DNA of 64,000 nt from Atkinsonella hypoxylon (taxonomy: Eukaryota; Ascomycota; Sordariomycetes; Hypocreales; Clavicipitaceae). Positions 33,905 through 47,461 of this stretch are shown here, piece by piece (the first letter of the stretch is position 1; each line of letters starts with the position of its first letter). A program made the translations under genes and the position numbers. The stretch covers positions 42,075 to 106,074 of the forward strand of contig JFHB01000104.1 of NCBI GenBank assembly GCA_000729835.1. The letters are read 5' to 3'. The notes under the pieces are model-generated. The model was not told where the DNA came from and did no database searches. It saw only the letters and a program-made list of their open reading frames with translations.

Positions 33905-36900
33905 ATGGACCCAAATCGGCAACCTCCTGGCAGCGGAGCTGATGCTCCAGACAAGGAGCAGATGGAGCGGGCAAGTTTATTCCGTGATGCAATGCGCTTT
34001 TTGCGGCAAGCCTTGGCTTTATGTAAATCATTCCAGCACCACTTTCTAACGGTCATCCTCGCCTAGATACGATCACGTCGCCTTGCCATGCTTGGTTCTT
34101 CAGCCCGCAAGCCCAGAGAATCCGAATCCGAATCCGAATCCGACAACACCAACACCAACACCACAGCCCAGCAGCCCTCATCGTCGTCGTCACCGTCGCG
34201 AACGCGACAGCCCCAAACGTCCGAACCTGCTGCGTCCAAGACAAAGATCAACGTGACCCCGGCTGCGAAGCCAGCACCGTCAAGTGGAAATCCTTTTACT
34301 CAGCTTGGTGTGCAAAGCACTCAGGCTTCAGGAGACCAAACAGGCTCCGCAGGTAGTCCCCGTCCTTCCCGCAAACGACAGGCCACGGAGGTTGACGATG
34401 GCGATTCAGCGTCTGCGCCCCGGAAAGCTACCCCGCAACCAGCTCGGCAGCAGTGGCAAGAATCAGACGAAGACTATGCACACCGAGTTCTATCGCAAAT
34501 CTTCCGCGTCTCTGTTGATCCACATCACATGTCCGACGCCCATGGCCAGCGCTTCGTCTTTTTGCCGAATCTGAACCAGGAGCTTAATGATGCGGGCGAA
34601 CCTCTAAAACTGTCCATTGCTACACTGGACCAGGCCATAATAGAGTCTTGTACCAACTGGGACCCGAACTCCCCCCTTCTCGATCACTTGCTACCTTGTT
34701 GGAAGCGAGCCGTCAAAGCTGCCAATACTGCCAAGAATGCCCCGCTACAGAGGCAAGAGATTCTCGAAGAGGCCAAGAGATTATGTATGAGCAATTGTCT
34801 GTTTGCACTGACTATGCCTGCTCTCTATGGGTTCGTTTGCGTTGAGTATAAGGGTGTTCGGCCTTGGGTATTAGGGCTTCAATGCTGATGAGAATGTAGA
34901 CGTGACCCGAACCCGCAGCACGACTCGCTGGCACCTTATCTGTTAAAGGGTACTCAGGATGATGGCGGCATTTGTTATGATTTCATCAGAGAGGCCATCA
35001 AGCGTTTTGATGAAGATGAGGCCTTCCCTGCATTATTCACTGACGCTATGGTGAAACTGAGCAGAGACCTATCTGCCCTATCATTAGGGGATGATTATAA
35101 GCCTTATGTTCAAGTAGGTTGAAATGCGTGCAAATAACTCGGGATTTTTGTCTTCTAACTGAACCTATGTAGGCACTTCTCACGTACACGCGATTTCCGA
35201 TCCTCATCATAAATCTTGCGGAGCATCCATGCTTTAATATGGCGCAGTCTGCTCCTGGCATTGAAAAGCATACCATTCTTGGACCCTTTTTCCGTATTTC
35301 TCCTTTGCAATCAGATGCTATCAAGAGTTATTTCCCTGGTGCTCGCTCTCTAGACAAGTCGAGGATTTCAAATGCTCAAGAGTCACTCCGCATGGTGTTA
35401 AGAGCACATCAGGATGACCTCTTCATTATAGCCAATGCATTCATCCGATCTGGCTCGGACACGAGGAGCAAAACATTAGATTGGTTTTCATACATCATGA
35501 ACACGAACCACAAAAGGCGAGCCATGCAGTTTGACCCGCGAGAAGTCGCCTCTGATGGGTTCATGCTCAACATCGCCACCATCATGGATCGATTTTGCGA
35601 GCCTTTCATGGATAATGACTTTAGCAAGGTGGATAAAATTGACGTGCGGTACTTCAAGAGGCAACCGAGGATTGACATCAAAGATGAGACAAAGTTGAAT
35701 GCCGACCAGTCAACAGCGGATAAGTACTACGCGGAGAAAGTCGATGGAGAGTCAAACTTCATCTCGGAAGCCTTCTTCTTGACACTTGCCGCTCACCATT
35801 ACGGGAGTGAGTCACTCCATTCGCAGCTGAAATATCTAGATCGGGAGATCAAGTACTTGGAAAAGCACATCAGAGCTATGGAAGCAGAACGGTCCAAGCT
35901 TATCAATTCGGCGCACCAATTGCGATTATTCGAGGAAACGCTAAAGAGGCACTCTAACGTTCTGGAGAAGACGATTGCGCTAAAGTACGCCATCGAAGGA
36001 GCCCTGCTGGATGAGCGAATGCAAAGCACGTCGTTACGCTTCATGCGTTACGTGGCTGTTTGGTTATTGAGACTTGCGACTGGCTCGGACTATAAGCCAG
36101 GAACGGAGAGTCAGATGATTCAGTAGGCATCGAGAAGCTGAACAAAGAGATGAGCCAAGTTGCTGACCGGAAGCTAGGCTACCATTATCAGCGGACAATT
36201 CTGAAGCATTTGCTTGTCTTCCCGAGTATGTGTTACAAAACATCGTGGACAACTTCAAGTTTATATTCAGGTACGTAATTTTGGTGCTGCATTATAATTT
36301 TCTAATCGAGCACTATTTGCTAACGACTTTCGCAAGATGGTTGCCAAAAATACTACCGAGCGCCATTGGCGAGGAGATGATGGCGCTGTGCATAACATTT
36401 CTAAGATCATCCGAGTTCATAAGGAATCCTTATCTGAAGTCATCGCTTGTCACGCTTCTGTTTTCAGGAACGTGGCCGTTCATGCATCTGAAGAAGGGCG
36501 TGCTGGGTGACCAGCTCATAGCACTACCCTTTGCGAATGAGTACTTATTACATGCGTTGATGAAGTTCTACATTGAGTGTGAATCTACAGGCGCCAACAC
36601 GGCGTTTTACGACAAGTTCAACATTCGTTATGAGATTTTCCAAGTCATCAAATGTGTCTGGAGCAACGATGTTTACAAAGAGCAACTGACGAGGGAAAGC
36701 AAGTAGGTCAACATTTTCACCATGAGCAACTTCTGCAATACAGGCATCGGCGCTAACGTCGTCATTCTTCTAGAACCAACCGCGGCTTCTTTGTTCAGTT
36801 TGTAAATATGTTGCTCAATGACGCCACATACGTCTTGGATGAAGCCTTTACCAAGTTTCCGAAGATAAGATCCCTGGAACTGGAGTTACAGGACCCTTCC

Positions 36901-37659
36901 CTCTCCGCCGAAGATCGCCAGAAGAAGGAAGAAGAGCTGCAGACGCTCGGCACCCAAGCCAGCTCGTACATGCAGCTGGCCAATGAGACACTAGAAATGA
37001 TGAAGCTCTTTACCAAAGCCCTTAGCGATTCATTCACCATGCCGGAAATCGTCTCGCGTCTGGCGAGCATGCTGAACTACAATCTGGAGGCCCTTGCTGG
37101 TAAACGAGCGGCTGCTGAACTAAGCGTATCCAACAGAGACAAGTACCATTTCCGTCCCATACAACTGATATCTGATTTCGTCGACATCTACTTGCACCTC
37201 GGGTACTCGCCCGTCTTTGTCGATGCCGTCGCAGCCGACGGGCGATCCTACAAGCCCGAAGTGCTCGACCGGGTCACGCGCATTCTCGTCTCCAAGCATC
37301 AGAAAGAGCCAGGCGACATGGCCAAGTGGGAAAAAGTCAAGGCCAAATTCGCGGAAGCCAAGCTCCTTCTTGACCAGGCCGAACTGGATCTAGGCGACAT
37401 ACCTGCTGAATTCGAAGATCCCATCATGGGCGAACTGATGAAGGATCCGGTCTTGCTCCCTAGCCGACACATCGTGGACCGGTCTACCATTGTGCAACAT
37501 CTGCTGAGCGATGCCAAGGACCCCTTTACAAGACAGCCTATGACGATAGAGGATGCTGTCCCGCAGGTTGAGCTGAAGGAGAGAATTGATAAGTGGAGGG
37601 AAGAGAGGGTGAGGACGGCCAAGGATAGAATGGATAAAATGGATATCACGGAGGGATGA
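33905..37659 (+). CDS. UFD2: Ubiquitin chain elongation factor E4 (Ufd2)
   Basis: U-box E4 ligase that extends ubiquitin chains on substrates of the Cdc48 pathway. Seven exons in phase give 1112 aa: 33905-33970, 34067-34830, 34900-35113, 35173-36122, 36178-36270, 36337-36702 and 36774-37659. Intron 1 (33971-34066) begins GCAAGT, not GT; a nearby GTTTAT would shift the frame, so a GC-AG intron is the only consistent reading. It joins EQMER to IRSRRLAMLG, the conserved start of the family. Residues 25-130 are disordered and Ser-rich, with an (ESES)n run encoded by CCGAAT repeats. The Ufd2P core follows (AYLL-like LAPYLLKG, YTRFPILIINLAEHP, ILGPFFRISPL, LEYVLQN-like LPEYVLQNIVDNFKFIFR). The U-box is at about 1030-1102 (EFEDPIMGELMKDPVLLPS, then DPFTRQPMTIEDAVP). 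The other introns have normal GT-AG ends. Confidence 0.95.
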
Positions 37660-39100
37660 CGAGACACTGGCGTTGAGGTAGCACTGTAGACTTGAATAGA
37701 TGAGCATATCAACATACGTGGCCTTTCTGGTGTTATTCATCGAGTTAATCAACTTTGGTATGCGTCGGCTAGTTGGCTAAGCGCTTCTAACTGGCATTCA
37801 TATTATAGCAGTTGAACATGGTGACTACAAGGCTAAGACCCGAGTCAACCTGCAATTTACCATACTATACAACATCTGCCTGTTCTCAACGCACACCTTC
37901 TAGTTTTGTGATTGCTGACAAAATCAAAGCGTGCCATACATGTAGTAGTGCGCTGCATCAGACTGAACCACGTCGAAGCGAGCATCCTCGATAAACGCAC
38001 TTTACCACGCAGAGACCAGGCCGTCACATTCATCCAGACGCCCCATTGCTAGGAACGGGACCACTGCGATGGGTGCAAGAGGGAAGTTCTTGGGCTATGC
38101 CGAGGACGTCTACGCTGAGCTCGTTCGGTTCAAACTCAAACGACAATGTATACCTACGTGCGTGGCGAATCGTAGGACACGTGAGCTTTAAAGATCTTAC
38201 CTTGAGTAAGTTGTGTGGAAATCAGTGGCTATGTATGAAGGAGCGCTTATGACACCTGCGAACTTGGGACAAAGCATGGTGCTCAGGCACGCAGGTCTTT
38301 TTGCACTAGCTTTTGCATTTCTGGTTGAATGAGCGTCGTTTCCGCATGGACATGTAGGGCATCTCGTCTTACATGCAGGGCCTGACAGGCTACGCGTTGA
38401 CGACCAAGATTCCACAGCGAGCTAACTGCTTCGAGGATGGAAGCTTCCGCGGAGCTCCCCGGACTGGATCCTCGCGCGTGATCCGAGCCACGGTCTTACC
38501 TGGCGAAGCATGAAACTGGGCGTCCTCCGACGGGCTGGCCAGCAAGGCGCCGGAGACGCTCAGCTGCTAGGTATGGCCGGTGCAGGAGGGGAAAAAAAAA
38601 AAGAAAAAAGAAAAAAAGAAAAAAGAAAAGAAAAGAAAAAGAAAAAGAACAGCACAACACGCCGGGGGCTGGATATCGGTATTGGGCGTGGGGTTTCTAA
38701 GGCGAACTGCTGGGCACGCAGCCGACTTGCGCGTATTTGTTTGATATTGGTGGTTGTTATCTTGAATTTCGCCCGGATCAGTCTTGTCGCATGCGGTTGT
38801 GTGTGCCTGCATAGACTGAGTCTGTGCGACGGGACGTACCTTAAGGGTAAGTAAGAGAGAATCACTTTGAAAGAAATCGTGATACTATGTTCTTTTTTTC
38901 GTTATTTGTATATATGCTGTTCAGCAGAAGACATGGTATTTTTGTTACTTCTCCTTATAAACATGTATGCTGTCGTCCACGCAGAAACACAATAACTACT
39001 GTTCCTTCTTATTAGCACACATATGCCTTCGTCGCCCAAGCATAGGCCGTCGCAGCGCCCTTGTTGCCAAGTTTGTAGTTATGTGATACGGGGTGCGGAG

Positions 39101-39170
39101 TACGGAGTACGGAATACGGAATACGGAATACGGAATACGGAATACGGAATACGGAATACGGAATACGGAG
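39101..39170 (+). repeat. Ten tandem TACGGAR heptamers
   Basis: Ten head-to-tail 7-nt units with only the last base varying (TACGGAG at the ends, TACGGAA inside). The unit matches the TACGGAGTA word dispersed elsewhere in the window. Confidence 0.9.
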
Positions 39171-42100
39171 ATGAAGCGTGCAAAATCATGGTCGCCAAAC
39201 CCCCGGTGTACAACGACGTCGACACATGACTTTTGCAAAGGCCTTGCATCCAACTGCACACGGTGCCGTACAGATGCCGCTCGTTCGCTTTTACCCGGTA
39301 AGCACTTACAAAACTTGGGACACATACATCATCCTTGTCAGGACCGCACAGAGGAGGTGTGCAGCGGGCAGGAAGGGCAGGACATTCTCCGTTGAATAAG
39401 TTGCACTCAACAGCACCGTGCGTGTCCTGTCTTGGTGTGCAGTATAACTAACATCTTGCAGGTAAGGTAATACATACACAAAGATCGAACAACACCACTC
39501 TTCGGCGAATTCGGCCAAGGTGCCAACCGAGCCGCCAAGCCAGGCAAACAGGGTGTGATGTGCGGATGTGACAGAGTCAGCGTGGAACTGATGAACACAT
39601 GCTCCGCAGATAAAGCACATACCATGACTATATATTGACAATATGGACGTCGCCAGCGCAAGACAAGCGCAGATGCCAAGTCCCAGGTCATCAGCACTTA
39701 CTGAACATTGGCTGCTGTGCTTTGGAAACAAGCCTCCTTTTGTCCCAAGCTTCCTTCGTTCGGCCTGTATGCCTGTGCCTTGTAGTTTATACCCCTTCTT
39801 CACGTCCACTTTCTACGCTAAAACCTGTCTGGTGTGCGTAGTCCCTTCTGGCCTGGCAAGGTTCTGCAGTAAATCAACCGCTGGACGGACGCGTGACTGC
39901 CAAAGGGGGTGTGGAGGGCATCGCCCGGAGAGCATCTGGAGAGCATCCGGAGGGAAGACACGCACGCGATGCAAAATCCCAGCGTCTGATTTGCTCAAGT
40001 ACGAGGCAGTATGGGGACTGAGACACAAATATCTGCCCTGCCAGGGCCCTCATGTTGTGTCACAGCGGCTGCGACTCCCAGAGTCCGTAAAACCAAACAA
40101 TCTCCACGTCCATGTCCACTGTACCGTTTGTACGGTGTGCGGAAGTACATACCCACGATGCCTACGGATGCCAGCCTCGGATACACCCGCCTTGTCTCCC
40201 GTCTAGCGGTGCTGATGCGGGGTTGAGCCCTCATACCAGCTCAATCACATCGGGACAAGCTGTATCCGCTGCTGAATGCACTAGCATCAGTATGTAAAAG
40301 ATCGACAAGACATGCTGGTGACTCCTCACGGGCGCGTGCATCTGCGGGATAAGGAGGCGCTTGTGGAGACAGAGAGTCGTCGCTTTTGCGTCGGTCACGG
40401 TTTACATGACCAAGTTGTCAGTGTTTTCAATACAACTTTGCCGAATGACATTGTCGGAGATAAAGACGAGTTCTTGCTTCTGCACGAGCCTTTCCGGCCC
40501 ATGAAGATCGATGCTCGGGTCACTCGGCACCAAAACGGTTGGCGCGGCAAACTTTGCCTATCTTGTTAGTGCCGAGAGGATTATTACACTTTGCGTACTT
40601 CGTACCGGCAGGCATCGTAATATTCGCTGAGATCGGCAGTGTCCTGCGGAACTTGATGCTAAAAAACGTATGTGGCGCTTCAAGTATATAAGAATCAATG
40701 GGAACCTACCAACTCTGTAGATATGATATCCCTGTAAAACCGCTGTAGCGACGTAGCTACTTCCCGCAAGGGCATGAAAGAGGTGGTACTCAAGTTGTAG
40801 CCTTGTCAGCACCAAAGGAATACAACTCTGAAAGTAGGTTTGCGAACCTAGTTGCGGACTACTGGGTCCATATCTCTCACCAAGGGCGGGGAACTAACGT
40901 TACGTTTCCGTCTCCGAGTCGGTCTCTCTCTGAGATCCCCGACAGGCTCTCGCTATCGGCGTTCCTCGTCATCTAGTCCAAATCAAGAAGTCTCATGTCC
41001 TGGATGCGGAGCTTTCTTGGGGGTCCAAGAGAGAGGCGCGCCGATTTATGCCCAACCATAGCCACATGACTCCGAGGCTCCAACTCCATCGAGGCACTCG
41101 CGCTTGTGTTATATGACCCGCGAGTCTGGATAGTGGGAGCCTTGACAAAATCAATTGCGCCTCACTGTGTTGCCGAATTGCCCTTGCAAAGTGTAGAACT
41201 AGTTTTCGGGCGCGCCAAGCCACGTTAGCTCTGTGGGCTGCTTATATGCGACGACGGCGGGATTGCGGAATGAGATTAGTCTACGGAGTGTTCCGCGTAA
41301 GGATCTTCAGTCCGTGTGTCTAATACACTTTGGCCCAAAAACCTGGCTTTTGGGAGCTGGATGATGAGGTGCACGTCACCATTCAAGGTGTCGACATATT
41401 AATCGCCACAGCGTGGCCATCCACACAGCGATTACCAGAAGCGCGACGTCCCTGTCGATTTGTCGACCGTTTGACATTTTCTGTCTGTTCCAGTCGTATT
41501 TGGAGTGTAGCAGGCTACTTCCGTAACGTTCCTTGGCCATGTCAGGTCTAACGGACACGCAGATCCTGTCTCTCGTCTCTGATAACTGCGGAATAAATCC
41601 TGTGCCTAAGGAAAGCGCTGCGGCACCGAAAAGATAGGCTCAAGCGCTAGTTCAAACGTTACCATTTGCTTTGCTTGCCAGCGCCTCAAATTTCCGAGGC
41701 CAAACACATGATTATTACTATCCCAAATGTTCAGGACAATGATAAGGTGCTGTATGGCCCTTGCCACGGTTTGGTACGTTGGTGATTGATGTGTTATTCA
41801 AACCATAAACTCCACTGTCCGGAACAATTTACTCAGCAGAACGATTGCCGAGAGGTTCAGTGAACTCACAAGACCGCGTGATTTCGTGTAGTTGTGGAGT
41901 TTACATACTTTGATATTATAACCTGCCTTGCATAGCTGACGCGAGGAAGGCATAATGAGGTTCATCCGACCTGTATCGGTGACGCATACATCCATGGTGT
42001 TTGTTAAGATGTGTTCTAAAGCAAAGAAAAGATGGAGAAAGAAAAGAGAGCACTGTTGTGCAGAAGTAGATCAATTCCCATGCGCCTTACTTTCATTCCC

Positions 42101-43404
42101 ACAGAACTGATGCCTATTCCTGACCAAGGGGCATGCACATACGCAACCCTGAAATTGCATCATGTGGCGCTCCGAGGCTCATGTTCGGCAACGAAAGGGG
42201 GCGCCGTCAACTTGAAACTTTTCTTGAGGTGTATTTATAGATCGTGTGAAGATGATATTGAAGCACATTACTCCATATTTGGTACACAATTGGCCTCTGG
42301 TTCCATCAATATGGGCTGCAATTTTTGTGCTCTGGTGACTGTGAACTTCAAGGAGAATTGCTCCGGGCGATACGTCTTTTTCGGGATGAGGAGACGGCTA
42401 CCTACTTGGTCATGTCAAACCTTGGTGTAATGAGAGTGTAGACTCCACTTACCAGCAAGATCCATTTTAATGATATCGTATTGATTTTCCCAAGAATAAA
42501 CTTATATCACAGCCATGCCCAAAAGCACCCGGACCAAAGGAGCTACATGAATCACAAGCCTTGCTACTTACAGCTCGAAAACCACGAGGCTGGAGGTGTT
42601 GAGCATAAGCTGTAGGATTTTCCATTGAGTCACCGAAAAGATCCGTTCTGACTTCTGAGTGCAGCAAACTTTCTATTGATACCAAGAAATCGTCGGCGGG
42701 ACATCACAGCCTAAGCCTGGACAACAAGCTTGTTAGTTCGGGAACATTCGGCCTACGTTCAACAAATTCAATATTCAAGCTGATTATGTTCTGGAAAGTC
42801 GCTTGCCCCCGTGCGCCCTTCAGGAATCGGTGACGTCCAGCTTGGGTGTTGCGCCCGTCTAGGACTTGTGCGTCCAGAAATCCATGCACAGGTACAGGAT
42901 TGCCGTGAGTCACACCGCTTCATAAAATGCCTGGTAGAATTTGATCGAGGCACTATGTGCATCAGTGGAATATCTTTTGACGAAAATGATGCTGTTACTT
43001 AAATGTGTAAAAAGGAAAAGATTGTACTCTCCATTATGCAACCCTAGAGCATTAGGTGCATCGTTAGCAGCGTGTACGGCCGACGAAAGCCCTGCGTTAT
43101 CTATTACAGGTAGTACTCCGTGGAGAGAATTCTATCTGAATTACTTACCAATGCGTGACGGGGTAAATAACACGGAACTGCTTGTTGCAAGAGCCCCTGA
43201 TACATTTGATGAAGCAAGATTTCCCTTGGGGAGGATGCTTGTTACCGTAAGCCTCCCACGGCCGCAGCCGTTAATTTGTGGTTTCGCATACGTATGTACA
43301 TTGTACATTGTTTATCCGCAGGTCACGGACGTGTGTGATACCGCTAGCTTCGGATAGTTTAACCGACTGTGGTTTCAGTCGCGGAGAATGTGGACTCCCA
43401 AGCC

Positions 43405-43444
43405 TCTGCATCTCTGCATCTCTGCATCTCTGCATCTCTGCATC
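43405..43444 (+). repeat. Five tandem TCTGCATC octamers
   Basis: Perfect 8-nt repeat, five copies, in non-coding DNA. Confidence 0.85.
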
Positions 43445-46127
43445 GCCGTCGATCCTTGTCTTATCCCTGTCGTCGGACTTCTGGTTTGGCACAAACGGCC
43501 TCATTGAAATTGGTATTCTCCGCTGCTTCCATAAGAACGAGAGAGCATGCCAAGCATTAGTGCTAGCGGTTCGAAGACAAATCAGAGCCCGAAACGGCAG
43601 AAATCACTTCTGATTCCGCGGCATGGCAAACAAACCGCCAGGGAGTTCTGGGCAAACCGCAAGACGACGGCCAAGCGATGAGAGACAGCTCTGAGATACC
43701 AGGCGTTGTCCCAGATCCGGATAGTGTAGGAAGGATAGGCTGGTGTGAAACTACCAGGCCATAATATGGATGTGGAGGTACGGAGTAATGCATCATCTCT
43801 CTGCTTCCAGGAATAGATATGTCTGAACTTTGAAGGCAGCATCCCGCCCATTCTAAATTTGCTTTTGACTGTCTGTGCCTGCCTCACTTGGCCACTCGGC
43901 AAGTGGGGTGCCTGCCTGCTTTGTAGCTTTGGGGGCCATCAATGCCAACTCAACCCTGTATCCTCTTTATCTTGGCAACTTCCACGAACCTGTTCAAAAA
44001 CGTTGTCCATCTCACCTTTGCTATCATTATCCGTAGTCCTCCTTTACCTGCCATTCTGTGTGACGAGAGGCTGAGCGAGCAGCGACCACCGCAAAAGACA
44101 GCATTTGTCAAGATGGCTCTCCCCGCCTGACTGATCGCTCCGCAACAGACGCCACCGGCAGGATTTTGACCAGTGCTTTTGCAGTCAAATCTATCGCCAT
44201 GATTGTGAAGTGGGCTCATGACAGCTCCATCTTCTCACAGGCACTCCGCCCAGACGAGTGCTATTTGGGGATGCACAATGCATACCTAGTCATGTCCGCA
44301 GTTTCCCAGTCTTTGAGTTTCGCAGGAGGCTCTGCTTTCACGGATAACGCAGAAGAACCTGGTAGGCTGGAACATGGGACGCAATGCCAAAAAGCATCAT
44401 ATTATGTATGTGACGACACATACCTCAGGCTTGTCACAAGTGAAGGGTCCCTCATGTACGGTGCGCAGCCAGACTGTGTAGTCACTGATGGACACTGACT
44501 GGTTCACCGACAGATGCTGCTGCTGCTTTTGCCTGCCCCCACGCATTGTCGCCGCACGACAGAGCAAACGTATACATGAGAATTCGCTCAGGCGTGAGCA
44601 TCGAGATCCCTGGGTCAGGGTCATGGACCGTGTTCCGGCGGCTCACTCGGCTGTAAACCGAATGCCCCACTACTGCTATCAGCCTTGGAACAAGAGCGTC
44701 GTCACCTCCCCCTTTGCCCCCTTTCCCCCTTTCACCCTCGCCCCCTCGCCCCCTTGCCCCCATGCCCCCTTCTCTCCTTCTCTCCTTCGTTGTGGATACT
44801 GGCCCGTCCTTGGCGTTAGTCAACATGCTCTTTCGGAATTCGATACCCGTGGGCTCCGCCGCTCGAATAGGATAAGTGGCCAACGTTCTGTTCGGCACCG
44901 AAGCGGCCACCAGCCAGCCTTGTCCATGAGTCCTACCTACATTTGCATATCTGGAAATCGACTATACATAGGAAGTTGAAGGACAGTAGCTTCATTGACC
45001 ACAACAGCTCTGAGGACGGGCGTGGCTCGGCGGCACAAATGAAGGACATATCTCTTCCTAGAGGGTCTTGGACGTATAAGAGAAGATAAGTATTTCCCTC
45101 GTGGGTTTCACTAAAGGGATTCAGGGTGGTAGCAGCGCAGCGCAATGCAAAAATCTCATCATTCCCTTCATCGTGGACAAAAGATTCAACAAATTTCGAG
45201 AGACATGTGCAGATTTCGAAGCACCCTCAATCAATACTGCTTTCTCGCAGACGCAAGTTGTCTCAGCAATCTTCAAATCTCTTTTGCCATGGCAATACCA
45301 AAAGAGCGCACTGTTCTTACGAGCAGCCAGAGGGCGCCAAGGCGCGAACGCCCCAGCGTGGATATGGGGGCGGGGGATGGATTGGCACCACCCTGGCGAG
45401 CTTCAGCACACCTGACCCGTCGTTCCATACAACGCCTCTGACCCCAGCAAAACCCATCCCGAACAAAGCTTGGCGTCCGCTGGCGAAAATACTATGTCCT
45501 TCGGCAGGAGAGCCCGTGGTCGAGGCAGGCAAGGGATGTGGTGCTGCTTCAGAGACCACATTCAACTTGCAAGCAAGAGCACAAATGGCAAGTATTCAGT
45601 CAGCGATACCAACATGGCATCAACGGCGTGATTGTGATTAAGGCAGAGGGACTCAGGCGGCCGAGCACGGATGCTGGAGCTTTCTCCACTTATCATTATC
45701 ACAATTATGGTTTGTAAGACAGTTGCATCTGCACAATACATAGATCCGGTTAGTAGCGTTTCATCTCTTCCTATGGACAGCTCTGCGGTTGCAGGGGAGG
45801 AGGAAGGCGAATAAATAATAGTCTCATGCTACGATCTGCTAACTACCCCTAGACCCTTACTTTAGAATTCCGACAGCATGCTTTCTCCCAAGCTCAGAAG
45901 GGATATGCTCATAATAATAACTGCCTTGAACATGAGGCATGCAGTTGCGGCAGTCCCATTGGGATCTTAGGAGGGGCAAAGCCGTGCTGAAGTCAAGAGT
46001 GGAAGGGTTGTTGCATAAAGTTAGAAACAAAGACGACGACACGGGGACGTTCTCCGCCCCGCCAATCGCCAAGGCAAGCGGCTTCCCTTACCCGCACATC
46101 GGACTAGATACGCGTCTAGTCCGTCTA

Positions 46128-46139
46128 CTCCGTACGGAG
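46128..46139. repeat. Palindrome CTCCGTACGGAG
   Basis: Perfect 12-nt palindrome formed by two inverted copies of the TACGGAG unit seen at 39101-39170. Confidence 0.6.
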
Positions 46140-46305
46140 CGCGCAGAAGAAATTTCGCCAGGCGCTGACTCCACTCAAATCCAGTCTAGAGGGATTTGAA
46201 ACCGATCCGACCGGTTCGACAGATACTGCACAGTACAGCCGTCGGACGCCAGCCGCATCTAGTGCCTACGCCCGCCTTGCACTTTGAGTACAAGGCAGGC
46301 GGTTA

Positions 46306-47330
46306 AGCACCTAGATACCTAGCTACCTACCTAGTAGGTATGTGTATACCAAGACGTATGTGTGATGCTAAGCTCGTGCCGTCTGCGATTGAACACGGTC
46401 GCAGATTCACTATATGTATCGTATTGCACAAAGCTCGAGGCTCGCCGTGCAATTCTTGTTGTTCTGGGCATTGTTGCAGATGACGGGATGCATAGCCAGA
46501 GGTCAGGCAGGCAACCGAGCAGCCGGATTGTGTCGGAAAGAAGATGAGAGGAACAGGGGCAGATATTAATATGTTTTGGCGTGGTGACGGCAGTGACATG
46601 CCCGAGGATCCCAAGCTCTGGGTGAGACACCAGACGTTAGTTGCTTTTTGGCTGGCTTCCAAGGTTATCTATTTGACTTAGGTACCTGGTAGGTATATTG
46701 AGGCGGTATCTCCTTGGTGCCGTACTAGCAGATACCTACCAGGTCGGTACCTAGGCTAGCCGCCTAGATATTGGAGAGCCCCCTGCTGCCGAAAGGGCAC
46801 GCCATACATACAAGCCACTGCACTGTAGCATGCAAGGGCCGTGGCCAGTCAGGAGTCCCCTTGCCGTCCAGTAGTGGCAGAGTTGGCAACTGGGAGGGGA
46901 GGGTGAGAGATTGGGAGCGCCATTGCCCTAAGCCCAGCCTCATGCACCAGGGGCATAGTATTATTGCCCGATAGTAGGCGGATAGCTATTGCATCCATGG
47001 CCGCTGCCGCTTCTAAGCAGCGTGAGCGTGTCCTTTGCTTGAGCATAGCAAAATGTACATGCGCACTCGTTGTGTTTTTTTGTATAAGACCAACTTAGAC
47101 ACCTACCTCCTAGGTACCTAGCTCCTACAAAGGTAAGGACTTGACATATAACGCCTACTACTAGGTGTACATACCTAGGTAGGTACTGTACTAAGTAGGT
47201 AGTCCACGGATAGCTAAGTGCGTGCTGGCAGGTAGGTTACAGGTAGGTTAGGTAGGTATCTACCGGTATGGAAGGGAAGGGACGTCCCTAACCTCCGACG
47301 ACCTACATGAGGACCTACCTAGACTAAGCT
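46306..47330. repeat. Cluster of ACCTAGGTA / TACCTAGG words
   Basis: Dense, irregular, often palindromic copies of ACCTA, CCTAGG and TAGGTA, for example at 46306-46340, 46678-46755 and 47098-47260. They do not form a regular array and contain no frame. Similar words occur near 33196-33250. Confidence 0.55.
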
Positions 47331-47347
47331 AGCAAAGCTGCTTCTAG

Positions 47348-47461
47348 GCATCAGCATCGCATCAGCATCGCATCAGCATCGCATCAGCATCGCATCAGCA
47401 TCAGCATCAACATCAGCATTATTATCATTATCATTATCAGCAGCAGCAGCAGCAGCAGCAG
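47348..47461 (+). repeat. GCATCAGCATC repeat followed by (CAG)8
   Basis: An 11-nt unit is repeated four to five times (47348-47400), degrades through CATCAG and TTATCA, and ends in eight CAG triplets at 47438-47461. Confidence 0.8.

Noticed and set aside
38510..38854. Lys-rich plus-strand frame
   Set aside because: Its core is a purine microsatellite (AAAG/AAAAAG), not protein-like sequence.
39643..40206. 187-codon plus-strand frame in the gene-poor block
   Set aside because: Overlapped by equally long frames on the other strand; no domain, signal or splice context.
42032..42430. 132-codon plus-strand frame
   Set aside because: No recognisable family and no neighbouring exon; kept as non-coding.
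46190..46240. GGTTCGAC, resembling a tRNA B-box
   Set aside because: No matching A-box, acceptor stem or cloverleaf could be drawn around it.
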